Assembly: GCA_002291925.1 (NCBI GenBank)
Contig: DBAY01000052.1
Coordinates: 1 to 32,001 of the forward strand
Length of the DNA: 32,001 nucleotides
Reading direction: 5' to 3'
DNA from: Alphaproteobacteria bacterium UBA998
GTDB lineage: Bacteria > Pseudomonadota > Alphaproteobacteria > Rickettsiales > UBA998
The translations under genes were made by a program, and so were the position numbers. Under the pieces are notes generated by a model. That model was not told where the DNA came from. It saw nothing but the letters and a program-made list of their open reading frames with translations, and did not search any database. This document shows positions 14,553-22,417 of the stretch, piece after piece. Position 1 is the first letter of the stretch, and each line of letters opens with the position of its first letter.

Positions 14553-17372
14553 TTACGCCGCGTCGGTCTGCTCGGCGAAGGTGAGGGCGAGCGTGTAGCG
14601 GCCGTCATCGGTGGGGGTGCCGTCGGCGGGCGTGTCGGACCATGTCAGCTCCACCACGTTCCCCGCACCCTTCAAGTCGAAGGCGATGGAAGGGAGGAAC
14701 TTCCACACGGCGGAGGGTTGCGCGGCGGACACCACTACGCGCTCCAGCGGGAACTTGATGGACACGTTGCGCTCCGACTTCGCCTTGCGGATGGCGTTGA
14801 GCAGGCTGACGCAATCGGTGCCTGCGGTCAGATCCTCCGCGCTGCCGACGAGGAAATCCGCTGCCTTCGGCCACATGCCACGGGCGTGCAGCGAACCGGC
14901 TTTCGCAAACTCCGCCGGGTAGAGGCCGCTGAACAGCTCCTCCGTGATGTGCGGCACAATGGGCGCGAACAGTTTCAGCACGCCGTTCAGGCAGTGATGG
15001 ATGGTGTAGAGCGCCGATTGCTGTGCAGGATTCAGGATATGGGATTCAGGATTCAGTCTGTTCTGCTCCTGACCACTGACTCCTGAATCCTGATTCCCGT
15101 AAGCGCGCGCCTTGGCCAGCTCGAGGTAATTGTCGCAGAAATCGTTCCAGAACCAGTCCTCAATGGCCATGCGTGCATCGGCGTATTCGTACGCCTCGAA
15201 GCTCGCCGTGGCTTTCTGAATGGCGAGATGCAGCTTGCCGATGAGCCATTTATCGAGTGTCTCGGTGATGATGCCTTTCGCAGCGTCTTCAGCGGTCGTG
15301 GTGGGGGTGCCTTCAAGCGCTTCCAGCAGCGTGGCGGAGAGCTTGCCCGCATTCCATAGTTTGGTCACCAGCTTCTTGCCGATCTTGAGCAGGTCTTCGG
15401 AGAAGGCCGTGTCCGTGCCGAGCTTGGAGGTGGAGGCCCAGTAGCGCACGGCGTCCGTGCCCTTGTCCTCGATCAGTTCCACCGGCGTCACCACGTTGCC
15501 CTTGGATTTGGACATTTTGGTTTTGTCCGCAGCGAGGCACCAGCCGGAGATCATCAGGTTCTTCCACGGAATCGAGTTCTCGTGGATATGCGCCTTCACG
15601 ACCGTGTAGAACGCCCAGGTGCGGATGATCTCATGCGCCTGCGGGCGGAGATCGGCAGGGAAAAGTTTCGCGTGGCGCGTGGCGTCGAGAACGAGAGGGC
15701 CCCCACCCCAGCCCTCCCCCGTAAACAGGGGAGGGGGATTCGTATGCTCCTCCCCCTGCGTGCGGGGGGAGGTTGGGAGGGGGGAAGCGCAGATGCCCTT
15801 CGACGAAAGCTGCGGCGACACAGATGATGTGGCCCACGTGTCCATGACGTCGGCTTCTGGCTCCACCTCGTCACGGCTGTATCCAGCGGGCAGGTCTTTT
15901 AGCGGATTGACGGGCAGGGAGGTCGGATCGGCGACGAGGATTTTGCCTTCCTCGCCGGGACGCTTGGAATACCATACCGGAAACGGCACGCCGAAATAGC
16001 GCTGGCGGGAGATGCACCAGTCCCAGTTCAGGCCGTCGATCCACTGGTCCATGCGGATTTTCATCCATTCGGGATGCCAGTGGCACTCAGCACCCTTGGC
16101 TTTCAGTGCGTACTTCTTGTCGAGAACCTTCACGAACCATTGGTAGGTCGGCAGGATTTCCAGCGGCGCACCGGAGCGCTCGGCGCATTTCACGGCGTGC
16201 GTGATGGGGCGCGATTCAATGAGGTCGGCGGACTCGCGCAGCATTTCCAGAATCTTCTGGCGGGCACCGGGGTGTTTGAGGTCGGTGTTGGAGACTTTGA
16301 GGCCCTGAAGGAGGGATTCAGGATTCAGAGTTCGGGATTCAGTATTCCCTGATTCCTGACTGCTGAATCCTGAATCTCCAAAATCCAGCTTCCCATACTT
16401 GTTCAGCACCACCCGGGTGGGCAGGTCATGCTTGCGCCATTTCTCGATATCTTTCTCGTCGCCGAAGGTGCAGCACATCATGATGCCAGTGCCTTTTTCG
16501 GGCTCCACCGTATCGTCAGTGAGGATGGGGACTTTCACGCCGAACAGCGGGGTGATGGCGGTGCAGCCTTGCAGCCCGGCGTAGCGTGCGTCTTCTGGGT
16601 GGAAGAACACGCCGACGCAGGCCGGGATGAGTTCCGGGCGCGTGGTGCCGATGACGATGTAGGAGCGCCCGTCGCGCCAGAGGATCGCTTCGGCGTCGCC
16701 GTCTTCCTTCAGCTTGCGGCCCTTGAAGCTGGCGGGGAGGGGCTGGTCGTCGGCGCCGACGACTTCGAAATAGATATCGTTGAAGTGGCTCGGCAGTTCC
16801 TTGTCTTCCACCTCGGCCTGCGCGATGGCGGTCTGGTCCACCGGGTCCCACAGCATCGGCTGCAGCTTGCGGTAGACCTCACCTTTGCGGAACATGTCGA
16901 GGAAGGACATCTGGGAGATGCGGCGTGATTCCTCGGAAATGGTGGAATATTCCTGCCGCCAGTCCACCGAAAGCGCCGTCGACTGAAACAGTTTGCGGAA
17001 TTCCTGACGCGCTTCCTCGGCGACGCCTTCGCACAGCGTGATGAAATCCTCGCGCGACATGTCGGTGGCGCGGACTTTCTTGGTTTTCTCCACCAAGCGC
17101 TCGGTGGGCAGGCCGTTATCGTCGAAGCCCATCGGGTAGAACACGGTCTTGCCCGCCATGCGCTGGAAGCGGGCGATGAAATCCGCCTGCGTGTAGCTGA
17201 AGATATGCCCCATATGCAGCAGCCCGGAGACGGTCGGCGGCGGGGTATCGATGACGTAGGTTTCCTCGCGGGAGGCCGATTCGTCCCAGTGGTACGTGCC
17301 GCGCTCCAGCCAGTAATTTTGCCAGTGCTTCTCGCGGGTTTTGTGATCGTAATTCTGGGGCAGCTCGGCCAT
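14553..17372 (-). CDS. valS: Valyl-tRNA synthetase with three repeat-derived insertions
   Basis: ValRS attaches valine to tRNA-Val. The class I motifs are present: TVSGLLHMGH (HIGH-type, about residue 50) and KTKMSKSKGN (KMSKS). GFDDNGLPTERLVEK follows the first motif, as in the archaeal-like ValRS type I know from Rickettsia. I prefer the start at 17372 (MAELPQNYDHKTRE): AAGG lies 9 bases upstream, whereas at ATG 17381 it would touch the start codon. Three low-complexity stretches are absent from normal family members and are encoded by palindromes at 15026-15098, 15699-15786 and 16312-16379, all in frame. Without them the 939-aa protein would have about 850 aa. It ends next to repeats and follows the pseudopilin operon by 66 bases. 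Confidence 0.94.
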   Translation of the reverse strand: MAELPQNYDHKTREKHWQNYWLERGTYHWDESASREETYVIDTPPPTVSGLLHMGHIFSYTQADFIARFQRMAGKTVFYPMGFDDNGLPTERLVEKTKKVRATDMSREDFITLCEGVAEEARQEFRKLFQSTALSVDWRQEYSTISEESRRISQMSFLDMFRKGEVYRKLQPMLWDPVDQTAIAQAEVEDKELPSHFNDIYFEVVGADDQPLPASFKGRKLKEDGDAEAILWRDGRSYIVIGTTRPELIPACVGVFFHPEDARYAGLQGCTAITPLFGVKVPILTDDTVEPEKGTGIMMCCTFGDEKDIEKWRKHDLPTRVVLNKYGKLDFGDSGFSSQESGNTESRTLNPESLLQGLKVSNTDLKHPGARQKILEMLRESADLIESRPITHAVKCAERSGAPLEILPTYQWFVKVLDKKYALKAKGAECHWHPEWMKIRMDQWIDGLNWDWCISRQRYFGVPFPVWYSKRPGEEGKILVADPTSLPVNPLKDLPAGYSRDEVEPEADVMDTWATSSVSPQLSSKGICASPLPTSPRTQGEEHTNPPPLFTGEGWGGGPLVLDATRHAKLFPADLRPQAHEIIRTWAFYTVVKAHIHENSIPWKNLMISGWCLAADKTKMSKSKGNVVTPVELIEDKGTDAVRYWASTSKLGTDTAFSEDLLKIGKKLVTKLWNAGKLSATLLEALEGTPTTTAEDAAKGIITETLDKWLIGKLHLAIQKATASFEAYEYADARMAIEDWFWNDFCDNYLELAKARAYGNQDSGVSGQEQNRLNPESHILNPAQQSALYTIHHCLNGVLKLFAPIVPHITEELFSGLYPAEFAKAGSLHARGMWPKAADFLVGSAEDLTAGTDCVSLLNAIRKAKSERNVSIKFPLERVVVSAAQPSAVWKFLPSIAFDLKGAGNVVELTWSDTPADGTPTDDGRYTLALTFAEQTDAA
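15026..15098. repeat. In-frame palindromic insertion A in valS
   Basis: GATTCAGGATTCAG at 15043-15056 pairs with CTGAATCCTGATTC at 15083-15096 (13 of 14 positions) around a 26-base loop; an extra GATTCAG-like copy precedes it. The element encodes a Gln/Ser/Asn-rich peptide between ARAYG and SALYTIHH in the C-terminal part of ValRS. Confidence 0.85.
15699..15786. repeat. In-frame palindromic insertion C in valS
   Basis: Two G/C-rich hairpins lie side by side. CCCTCCCC pairs with GGGGAGGG around CGTAAACA (15711-15736), and CCTCCCCC pairs with GGGGGAGG around TGCGTGC (about 15749-15772). Both are flanked by imperfect outer arms (CCCCCACCCC and GGGAGGGGGG). The element encodes a Pro/Gly/Thr-rich peptide (SPLPTSPRTQGEEH, then PPPLFTGEGWGGG) in the catalytic part, before HAKLFPADLRPQ. 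Confidence 0.85.
16312..16379. repeat. In-frame palindromic insertion B in valS
   Basis: GATTCAGGATTCAG at 16315-16328 pairs perfectly with CTGAATCCTGAATC at 16363-16376 around a 34-base loop. It is the same family as insertion A. It encodes a Ser/Glu/Asn-rich peptide (DSGFSSQESGNTESRTLNPE) in the middle of the protein. Confidence 0.88.
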
Positions 17373-17438
17373 CGAAGTCATCCTTGGGTGAGGGCCAAGG
17401 AAGTAGCAGAAAAGCAGGGCTTATGGCAAGAACAGGCC

Positions 17439-18224
17439 TTACGGCTTGATTTCTTTGTAACGCGCCCAACGCAGCATGTCGTAATAATAAGTGCTGCCCG
17501 GTGTTTCGTTGATGGGAGCATCCAGGAAAATGGTGTCCAGATCACAATTCTGGGCGTCCCACCGCGTGGCGGCACCGCAGGCACGAAACGTCGCGCCCCC
17601 GGAGCCGATCGCCCCTTCGCCATCCGGCCCGAATGAAAAGATGACATACGCCACGGCATCCCCCGTCGACAGGCTGACGGCGCGGGTGGAAGGCAACGCA
17701 CTGAGGATGGTAATCGGTTCATCCGCCAGTGCTGCGGGCGGGACGAAGCCATCAAACAAAGCAGGGCTGGTAGCCAAGTCCTCGATGACAGCATAGCCGA
17801 TCTTGCGGTCCCACCCATCCAGCCCAAAAGGGTCAGCCAGGCCCAGGCTGCGCGTGGGAAGGGCACCAATACGTACGGTTCTGGAACCTGCGCTGCGGAT
17901 GACTTTGACCATTCCATTGGCAGCCCATGTGGGTGCGCCAGCTCCGCCACAGGCGAGGGCTCCCGTCGGCTCAGTGCCATAGCCAGTGACCCCGGGGCGC
18001 AGGTTGATAGGGGCGGGGCAGGGGAGACGCAGGTTAAGGCGATAGAATTGCTGGATGGCTTCCTTCGCCTGATCAAGGCTGGCATTGGTGCGCTGCCAGC
18101 CGTTTGTTTCCCTCTTGATGGTATTGTATGACAGCAGGGACGCCATCAGTAGGCCAAGGATGGCCACTAGAATGGATACATCGACTAAGGAAAATCCTTT
18201 TTGCCCGGATGCCTGATGCTGCAT
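17439..18224 (-). CDS. Pseudopilin-like protein without C-terminal head
   Basis: This is the shortest (261 aa) of five paralogues in the window. It has a prepilin-like start, QKG|FSLVDVSILVAILGLLMASLL, with the peptidase site after Gly10. Position +5 is Asp where Glu is usual. The shared core follows: LRLPCPAP near residue 70, IGALPTRSLGLAD near 128, an SFGPDGEGA segment replacing the SHG motif, NCDLDTIF, and the end YYYDMLRWARYKEIKP, where the other four continue into a head domain. The start at 18224 is 14 bases after the preceding gene's stop, with AGAGAGG about 8 bases upstream. It is the third gene of a leftward operon. Confidence 0.8.
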   Translation of the reverse strand: MQHQASGQKGFSLVDVSILVAILGLLMASLLSYNTIKRETNGWQRTNASLDQAKEAIQQFYRLNLRLPCPAPINLRPGVTGYGTEPTGALACGGAGAPTWAANGMVKVIRSAGSRTVRIGALPTRSLGLADPFGLDGWDRKIGYAVIEDLATSPALFDGFVPPAALADEPITILSALPSTRAVSLSTGDAVAYVIFSFGPDGEGAIGSGGATFRACGAATRWDAQNCDLDTIFLDAPINETPGSTYYYDMLRWARYKEIKP

Positions 18225-18238
18225 AGGTGAGGCCTCTC

Positions 18239-20233
18239 TCACGGGGACACGAAAGTGGTTGCTTGTATGGGAGTAGTGGCGCTGCCGCTCATGCCGTTGC
18301 CTAGCTGGAGATCCGATCCCTGGCCCCAGCACCATACCGTGCCGTCTGACCGTACACCGCATGTATGGTCGAACCCACTGTCAAGGCTTACCCAATCTAA
18401 AATGCCTCCCGCCACTTTTTGCGGCGTTCTGCATTCTTGGTTTGGGAGGTTGCTAGTGCACTCTGTGGGGAGGCTCCCCAAGCCAAGTCGCCCATTGCTG
18501 GAATTGCCCCAGCACCACGCTTCGCCCGTGCGCAGGCCACAGGTAAACCCATCCCCTGCATCGACCAAGGACCAATCCAGATAGCGGCCGGCCACTTCCG
18601 TGGGAAGGAGGCGCTGGGTCAGGGTTCCGTCACCCAGCTGGCCTTCTGCGTTGCGTCCCCAGCAATAGGCACGGCCGGTCTGTGTGGAGCCGCAACTGTG
18701 ATTCGGACCGGCAATGATTTTCTTCCAATTGGTGATGCCGCCGCCCACCAGTGTCGGACGTGTGGGGCCGACGCCCGTGGAGCCAATGCCCAGCTGACCC
18801 TGCGCGTTGCTTGTCCCCCAGCAGTAACCCAAGCCGTTCGTCCGCACTGCGCAGGCGTGATTCCAGAGATCCACGTTTGCCCAATCGCTGAACGCATCGG
18901 CAGCACCGGTCAGGCCGTGCAGCAATTGCGGTGTGCTTGCCGTACCGGTGCTTGTACCATTGCCAAGCATCCCCGCACCGTTATCTCCCCAGCAATAGAT
19001 CTGGCCGTTCTGACGCAAACCACAGCTGACCCATGAGGTACGGATATCCACCCAATCGGTGTATGTCGCCACCTGGCCGGGGGATGAAACGATTCCATTG
19101 TCTGTGCCATTGCCAAGCGCGCCGGTATTTCCTGAGGCACTGCTACCCTGCGCGCCCCAGCAATAACCGATGCCGTTCGACCTTACCCCGCAGCTGGAAT
19201 ACAGGAAGGTGGAAATACTCGTCCAGTCAGAGAAAGCCCCCACTTGCATGGCGTTCTTATCCACCGTGCCAACACTCGTTGTGCCACTGCCGCCATCGCC
19301 GATACGCTGCCAGTCGTCACTCCCCCAGCAATAAAGCTGGCGTGCACGGTTGATGGCGCAGCTCGATAACCACCATGTGGCCACCCGTGAGGTGGAAACC
19401 CCGTAGGGTGTATTGAACACAGGGCTTACTGCGCTTTTTGGTGGGGTAAGAACGCGGGAGGTGCCGGTTGAGGCATCGCTGGCGAAAACATTTCCCCAGT
19501 CCTGGGTTTTCCAGATGACCTCGTCATCAAAGGTACGTGCGGTGGTTGTGCCTTGCGCTTTTGGCATGGTGCGGAAGACGGCGTTAGAAAGATCGCAGTT
19601 TTCCTGATCCAGCCCACCCAATGAGCAAACGGAGGCCACCTGTCCGTTATTGGTATAGGCACCCGCGCGGTTGGGGCCGTGACTGAGGAGGACATAGATG
19701 GCTTCCCCAAAGTAGGGAGAGCGAAGCAGCTGGGTGTTTGTGCCGTCTACAAGGCGCAATGACCCCGCGTTAGAGGTAGAGGAAACCGCGTGGTTGGCAT
19801 CAAGCGCATAAAGCAGCCGGCTGTTCCATTTGTCCAGCGTCACTTCGTCCGGCAGCCCAAGTGCACGAAACGGCACACCGCCGATCACCGCCCGGTTAGG
19901 CAGATTGCCCAGGCAGGTCAGGCCCGCCGGGCAGGAAGCGGCAGCCATGGTGGCGCATCCGATGATTTCCTGCCCATAGGCTGTACCCGTGCCGTTCAGG
20001 GCCGCGGGGCATGGGTAACGCTTGTATTTGCTACGGTAGAGCTCCAATGCCTGCTGCACGGTTTCCAAGTTATCTCGCGTGCCCCGGTGTTTCATCATTT
20101 CGAGTTGAACGTTACCCATCACCAGCGACGCTCCGATTACCGCTGCGATGATGGAGATGACGATGGAAAGCTCAAGCAACGTGTAGCCAGCGGTGAAGCG
20201 GGGACGATAACAGGGAGGAGCGGAAAAGGTCAT
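18239..20233 (-). CDS. Pseudopilin fused to a seven-repeat RCC1-like propeller
   Basis: The 664-aa protein has a prepilin N-terminus, TAG|YTLLELSIVISIIAAVIGASL, with cleavage after Gly16 and Glu at +5. Then comes the pseudopilin core: RYPCPAALN near residue 73, VPFRALGLPDEV near 122, LLSHGPNRAGAY near 182, ENCDLSNAVF and FDDEVIW. From about residue 288 to the end there are seven RCC1-like repeats, each with C-G/A-x-R-x-x-G-x-x-Y/W-C-W-G, a GxLGxG turn and a DW pair. Seven repeats suffice for a complete beta-propeller. The two cysteines per repeat could form disulfides outside the cytoplasm. Its ATG is 7 bases after the previous stop. Function is inferred only: a minor pilin carrying a binding domain. 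Confidence 0.82.
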   Translation of the reverse strand: MTFSAPPCYRPRFTAGYTLLELSIVISIIAAVIGASLVMGNVQLEMMKHRGTRDNLETVQQALELYRSKYKRYPCPAALNGTGTAYGQEIIGCATMAAASCPAGLTCLGNLPNRAVIGGVPFRALGLPDEVTLDKWNSRLLYALDANHAVSSTSNAGSLRLVDGTNTQLLRSPYFGEAIYVLLSHGPNRAGAYTNNGQVASVCSLGGLDQENCDLSNAVFRTMPKAQGTTTARTFDDEVIWKTQDWGNVFASDASTGTSRVLTPPKSAVSPVFNTPYGVSTSRVATWWLSSCAINRARQLYCWGSDDWQRIGDGGSGTTSVGTVDKNAMQVGAFSDWTSISTFLYSSCGVRSNGIGYCWGAQGSSASGNTGALGNGTDNGIVSSPGQVATYTDWVDIRTSWVSCGLRQNGQIYCWGDNGAGMLGNGTSTGTASTPQLLHGLTGAADAFSDWANVDLWNHACAVRTNGLGYCWGTSNAQGQLGIGSTGVGPTRPTLVGGGITNWKKIIAGPNHSCGSTQTGRAYCWGRNAEGQLGDGTLTQRLLPTEVAGRYLDWSLVDAGDGFTCGLRTGEAWCWGNSSNGRLGLGSLPTECTSNLPNQECRTPQKVAGGILDWVSLDSGFDHTCGVRSDGTVWCWGQGSDLQLGNGMSGSATTPIQATTFVSP

Positions 20234-20240
20234 GTGCTGC

Positions 20241-22091
20241 TCAAAAGGTGATGCCCTGGACCCTTACGGGAAAAAGTCGCTGCGTATTGGTGCCATCGCC
20301 CAGCTCATACGAGCTGTTGCGCCCCCAGCACCAGGCAGTGCGATTCGAGCGATAGCCGCAGCTATGCTTGAAACCGGCTTTCACAAAGACCCAATCCGTA
20401 TACCCTCCCGAGACCAAGGAGGGAGCATCCTTAGGTGATGTGGAATTATCACCTAGCTGGCCCATGTCGTTGTTCCCCCAGCAGAAAGCCAACCCTCCCC
20501 GTACGCCGCAGATATGCATCCTGCCTCCATCGATGCTGCTCCAGTCATTTGCGGTTCCCACGCGTTGTGGCGTATTGAATGAGGCGGCGGCAGAATTTAC
20601 TCCGACCATTCCATCTGAGCCATTACCGCCCCAGCAATACAGGGAATCATCCGCACGAATGCCGCATGCCGTGCTTGTGGCGGCGATTGTTATCTTCTTC
20701 CAGTCGGAAAAGGAAGTTCCGGCAGGAGTAATCCCTACTATCCCGGTGCTCGATGAGCCGTCACCGAAATGCGCTCCCCGACTACCCCAGCAAAACAGAC
20801 GGCCACCGTTTCGCAGGCCGCAAGCGAAAATTTCTGTTGCGGCAACATCCGTCCAATCGCTATTTGCATCAATCCGGTAGGGCGCGTTCGTATCCGTCCC
20901 CGGCACGCCATTTGCGCCATTCAGGCCTGCGCCCCAGCAATAAAGCTGCCCACGGTACGAAATGCCGCAGGCATTGCTAACAAACCCTCGAATTTTCTTC
21001 CAGCGAATGTTTCCAGATACAAGACGGGCAAAAGCCTGACCTGTCCCCGTGCTGCAATTTCCCAAAATACCTGTCGGATTGAAGAGACCCCAAGAGTAAG
21101 CCAAACCATTGGAACGGATAGCAAAATTTCCCCATTCAGCTCCGACTATTTGCACCCAGTCCTTTTGAGCGGAAAGCACTGGTAATGTTGAGTCCGTAGC
21201 ATAGGGTTGCCGAAACCGGTCAATGAAAAGACTATACCCGGCGGTATTGAACCGAGATACATCCAGTATCTGCTCCTCCGTCAGGCTTGGGCCTTGCGAG
21301 ATGTCTGGCAACGGCTGCAGCGCTGAAACCTGCGCCCAGCGCATCATGTCATCATAGTTGCTGAGGGAGCCTTGGTTGCCCTCGAGGATGCGCGCGTCGG
21401 TAAACGTGATGTCATTGTCACAATTCTCGGTGTCTCGGGCTGCGCCGCTGCAGGTGCGGCTCTGACCGTCACGCGTGAAAGCGCCGTTGCCGTCCTTGCC
21501 GTGACTAACCAAGGCGTAGGCGTTGACGGTGGCACCGCACGCCTCGGTGATCTGGTTAGGCGTGGCCGCACCATCCATAATCTGGATGACGCCATTGCTC
21601 GCGAGGGTGGAATAGCTGGAGAGGCTGCGCTCCGGGGTGATCTGCTTGATAACTCCGTAAGTAAAGCGATTGCCCCAGCCATCTATCATAAAATTGTCAG
21701 GCAGGTTAAGCGTGCGCACAGGTACGGAGCCGATATTGATCGCCTCATTCCCTGTGCCGGCATCCACGGTGCCCGCGGGTGCCGCGCCCGTGCATCCCCC
21801 CGCAGGCGAAAGGCCAAACAGCGCATTTCCCATCGCTACATCACGTGGGGCCGGGCAGGGGAGGCTATCGCTGGCGTGAGCATAGCGTTGCAGTGCGGCT
21901 TCGATAACATCCAACCGGCGCTTCGTTTCCAAACGGGCATTGCGCTCCTCTTGCACCGTGGTGAGACTAAGCAGTCCGCCAGCGACAACGCTAATGATAC
22001 TTATCACAACGCCAAGTTCGAGCAGCGAGAAGCCATGGCAACTGCTCGAAAAGACGTCAGGTTCTTTACGGTTTGGCAGGGAACAAAACAC
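20241..22091 (-). CDS. Pseudopilin fused to a six-repeat RCC1-like domain
   Basis: This 616-aa paralogue starts at GTG 22091; no ATG lies before the conserved region. The prepilin site is CHG|FSLLELGVVISIISVVAGGLL, with Gly20 before the cut and Glu at +5. Core motifs are DSLPCPAP near residue 76, VPVRTLNLPDNFMIDGWGNR near 124, ALVSHGKDGNGAF near 193, ENCDNDITF and YDDMMRWAQ near 247. A linker of about 45 residues leads to six RCC1-like repeats (about 310-612). The first lacks both cysteines (SNGLAYSWG); the other five keep CG..R....CWG. It is the first gene of the leftward operon; the promoter should lie in 22092-22270, but I could not place it. Confidence 0.82.
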   Translation of the reverse strand: MFCSLPNRKEPDVFSSSCHGFSLLELGVVISIISVVAGGLLSLTTVQEERNARLETKRRLDVIEAALQRYAHASDSLPCPAPRDVAMGNALFGLSPAGGCTGAAPAGTVDAGTGNEAINIGSVPVRTLNLPDNFMIDGWGNRFTYGVIKQITPERSLSSYSTLASNGVIQIMDGAATPNQITEACGATVNAYALVSHGKDGNGAFTRDGQSRTCSGAARDTENCDNDITFTDARILEGNQGSLSNYDDMMRWAQVSALQPLPDISQGPSLTEEQILDVSRFNTAGYSLFIDRFRQPYATDSTLPVLSAQKDWVQIVGAEWGNFAIRSNGLAYSWGLFNPTGILGNCSTGTGQAFARLVSGNIRWKKIRGFVSNACGISYRGQLYCWGAGLNGANGVPGTDTNAPYRIDANSDWTDVAATEIFACGLRNGGRLFCWGSRGAHFGDGSSSTGIVGITPAGTSFSDWKKITIAATSTACGIRADDSLYCWGGNGSDGMVGVNSAAASFNTPQRVGTANDWSSIDGGRMHICGVRGGLAFCWGNNDMGQLGDNSTSPKDAPSLVSGGYTDWVFVKAGFKHSCGYRSNRTAWCWGRNSSYELGDGTNTQRLFPVRVQGITF

Positions 22092-22241
22092 CAGTTTACT
22101 CAGGAAGCTATCACAATACTATGCGTGCAACTGCTTAATATAGCGTTAAACATCCTGCTGGCATGGGTGCTTCTTGCCATATCAATCATGAGCTTGATGG
22201 CTTGTCTCGCCTTGGAATATCTCGGCTGCGAATGTCATGGC

Positions 22242-22270
22242 TTGCTTTTATCAAGGTAGGTCAGTATGCC
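22242..22270 (+). promoter_or_regulatory. Possible promoter of tRNA-Leu
   Basis: TTGCTT (22242-22247) and TATGCC (22265-22270) are 17 bases apart, ending 9 bases before the tRNA. The -10 is a weak match, so this is only a plausible placement. Confidence 0.3.
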
Positions 22271-22279
22271 CTGAAGGGC

Positions 22280-22364
22280 GCGGATGTGGCGGAACTGGTA
22301 GACGCAGCAGGTTTAGGTCCTGCCGCCGCAAGGCGTGGGGGTTCGAGTCCCTTCATCCGCACCA
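22280..22364 (+). tRNA. tRNA-Leu (anticodon UAG)
   Basis: The gene folds as a class II tRNA. The acceptor stem GCGGATG pairs with CATCCGC, and the CCA end is encoded (22362-22364). The anticodon stem GCAGG/CCTGC encloses loop TTTAGGT with anticodon TAG, and a long variable arm (CGCCGCAAGGCG) is typical of leucine tRNA. The T loop TTCGAGT is present. It reads CUN codons, mainly CUA. It lies in the divergent gap between the two halves of the pseudopilin cluster. I found no second copy of its 3' end in the window that would mark an integration site. Confidence 0.95.
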
Positions 22365-22417
22365 GTACTAAAGTCTCATTAACTATTTGTTGCTACTATG
22401 CCGTTGGAGGTGTCGCC

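Noticed and set aside
15699..15786. CRISPR array or sequencing artefact in valS
   Set aside because: The repeats are palindromes of two families at irregular spacing, without spacers, and all keep the reading frame.
18700..20000. RCC1 region as a separate gene of eukaryotic origin
   Set aside because: The frame is continuous with the pseudopilin part, and the CWG-type repeats are of the bacterial kind.
22125..22259. 44-codon plus-strand frame with one hydrophobic helix
   Set aside because: GTG start without a ribosome-binding site, in the promoter region between divergent units; hydrophobicity alone is not enough.
22163..22417. Longer reading frame upstream of the 343-aa pseudopilin, running through the tRNA gene
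   Set aside because: It would translate the tRNA-Leu; a good ribosome-binding site before ATG 22418 gives a sensible start.
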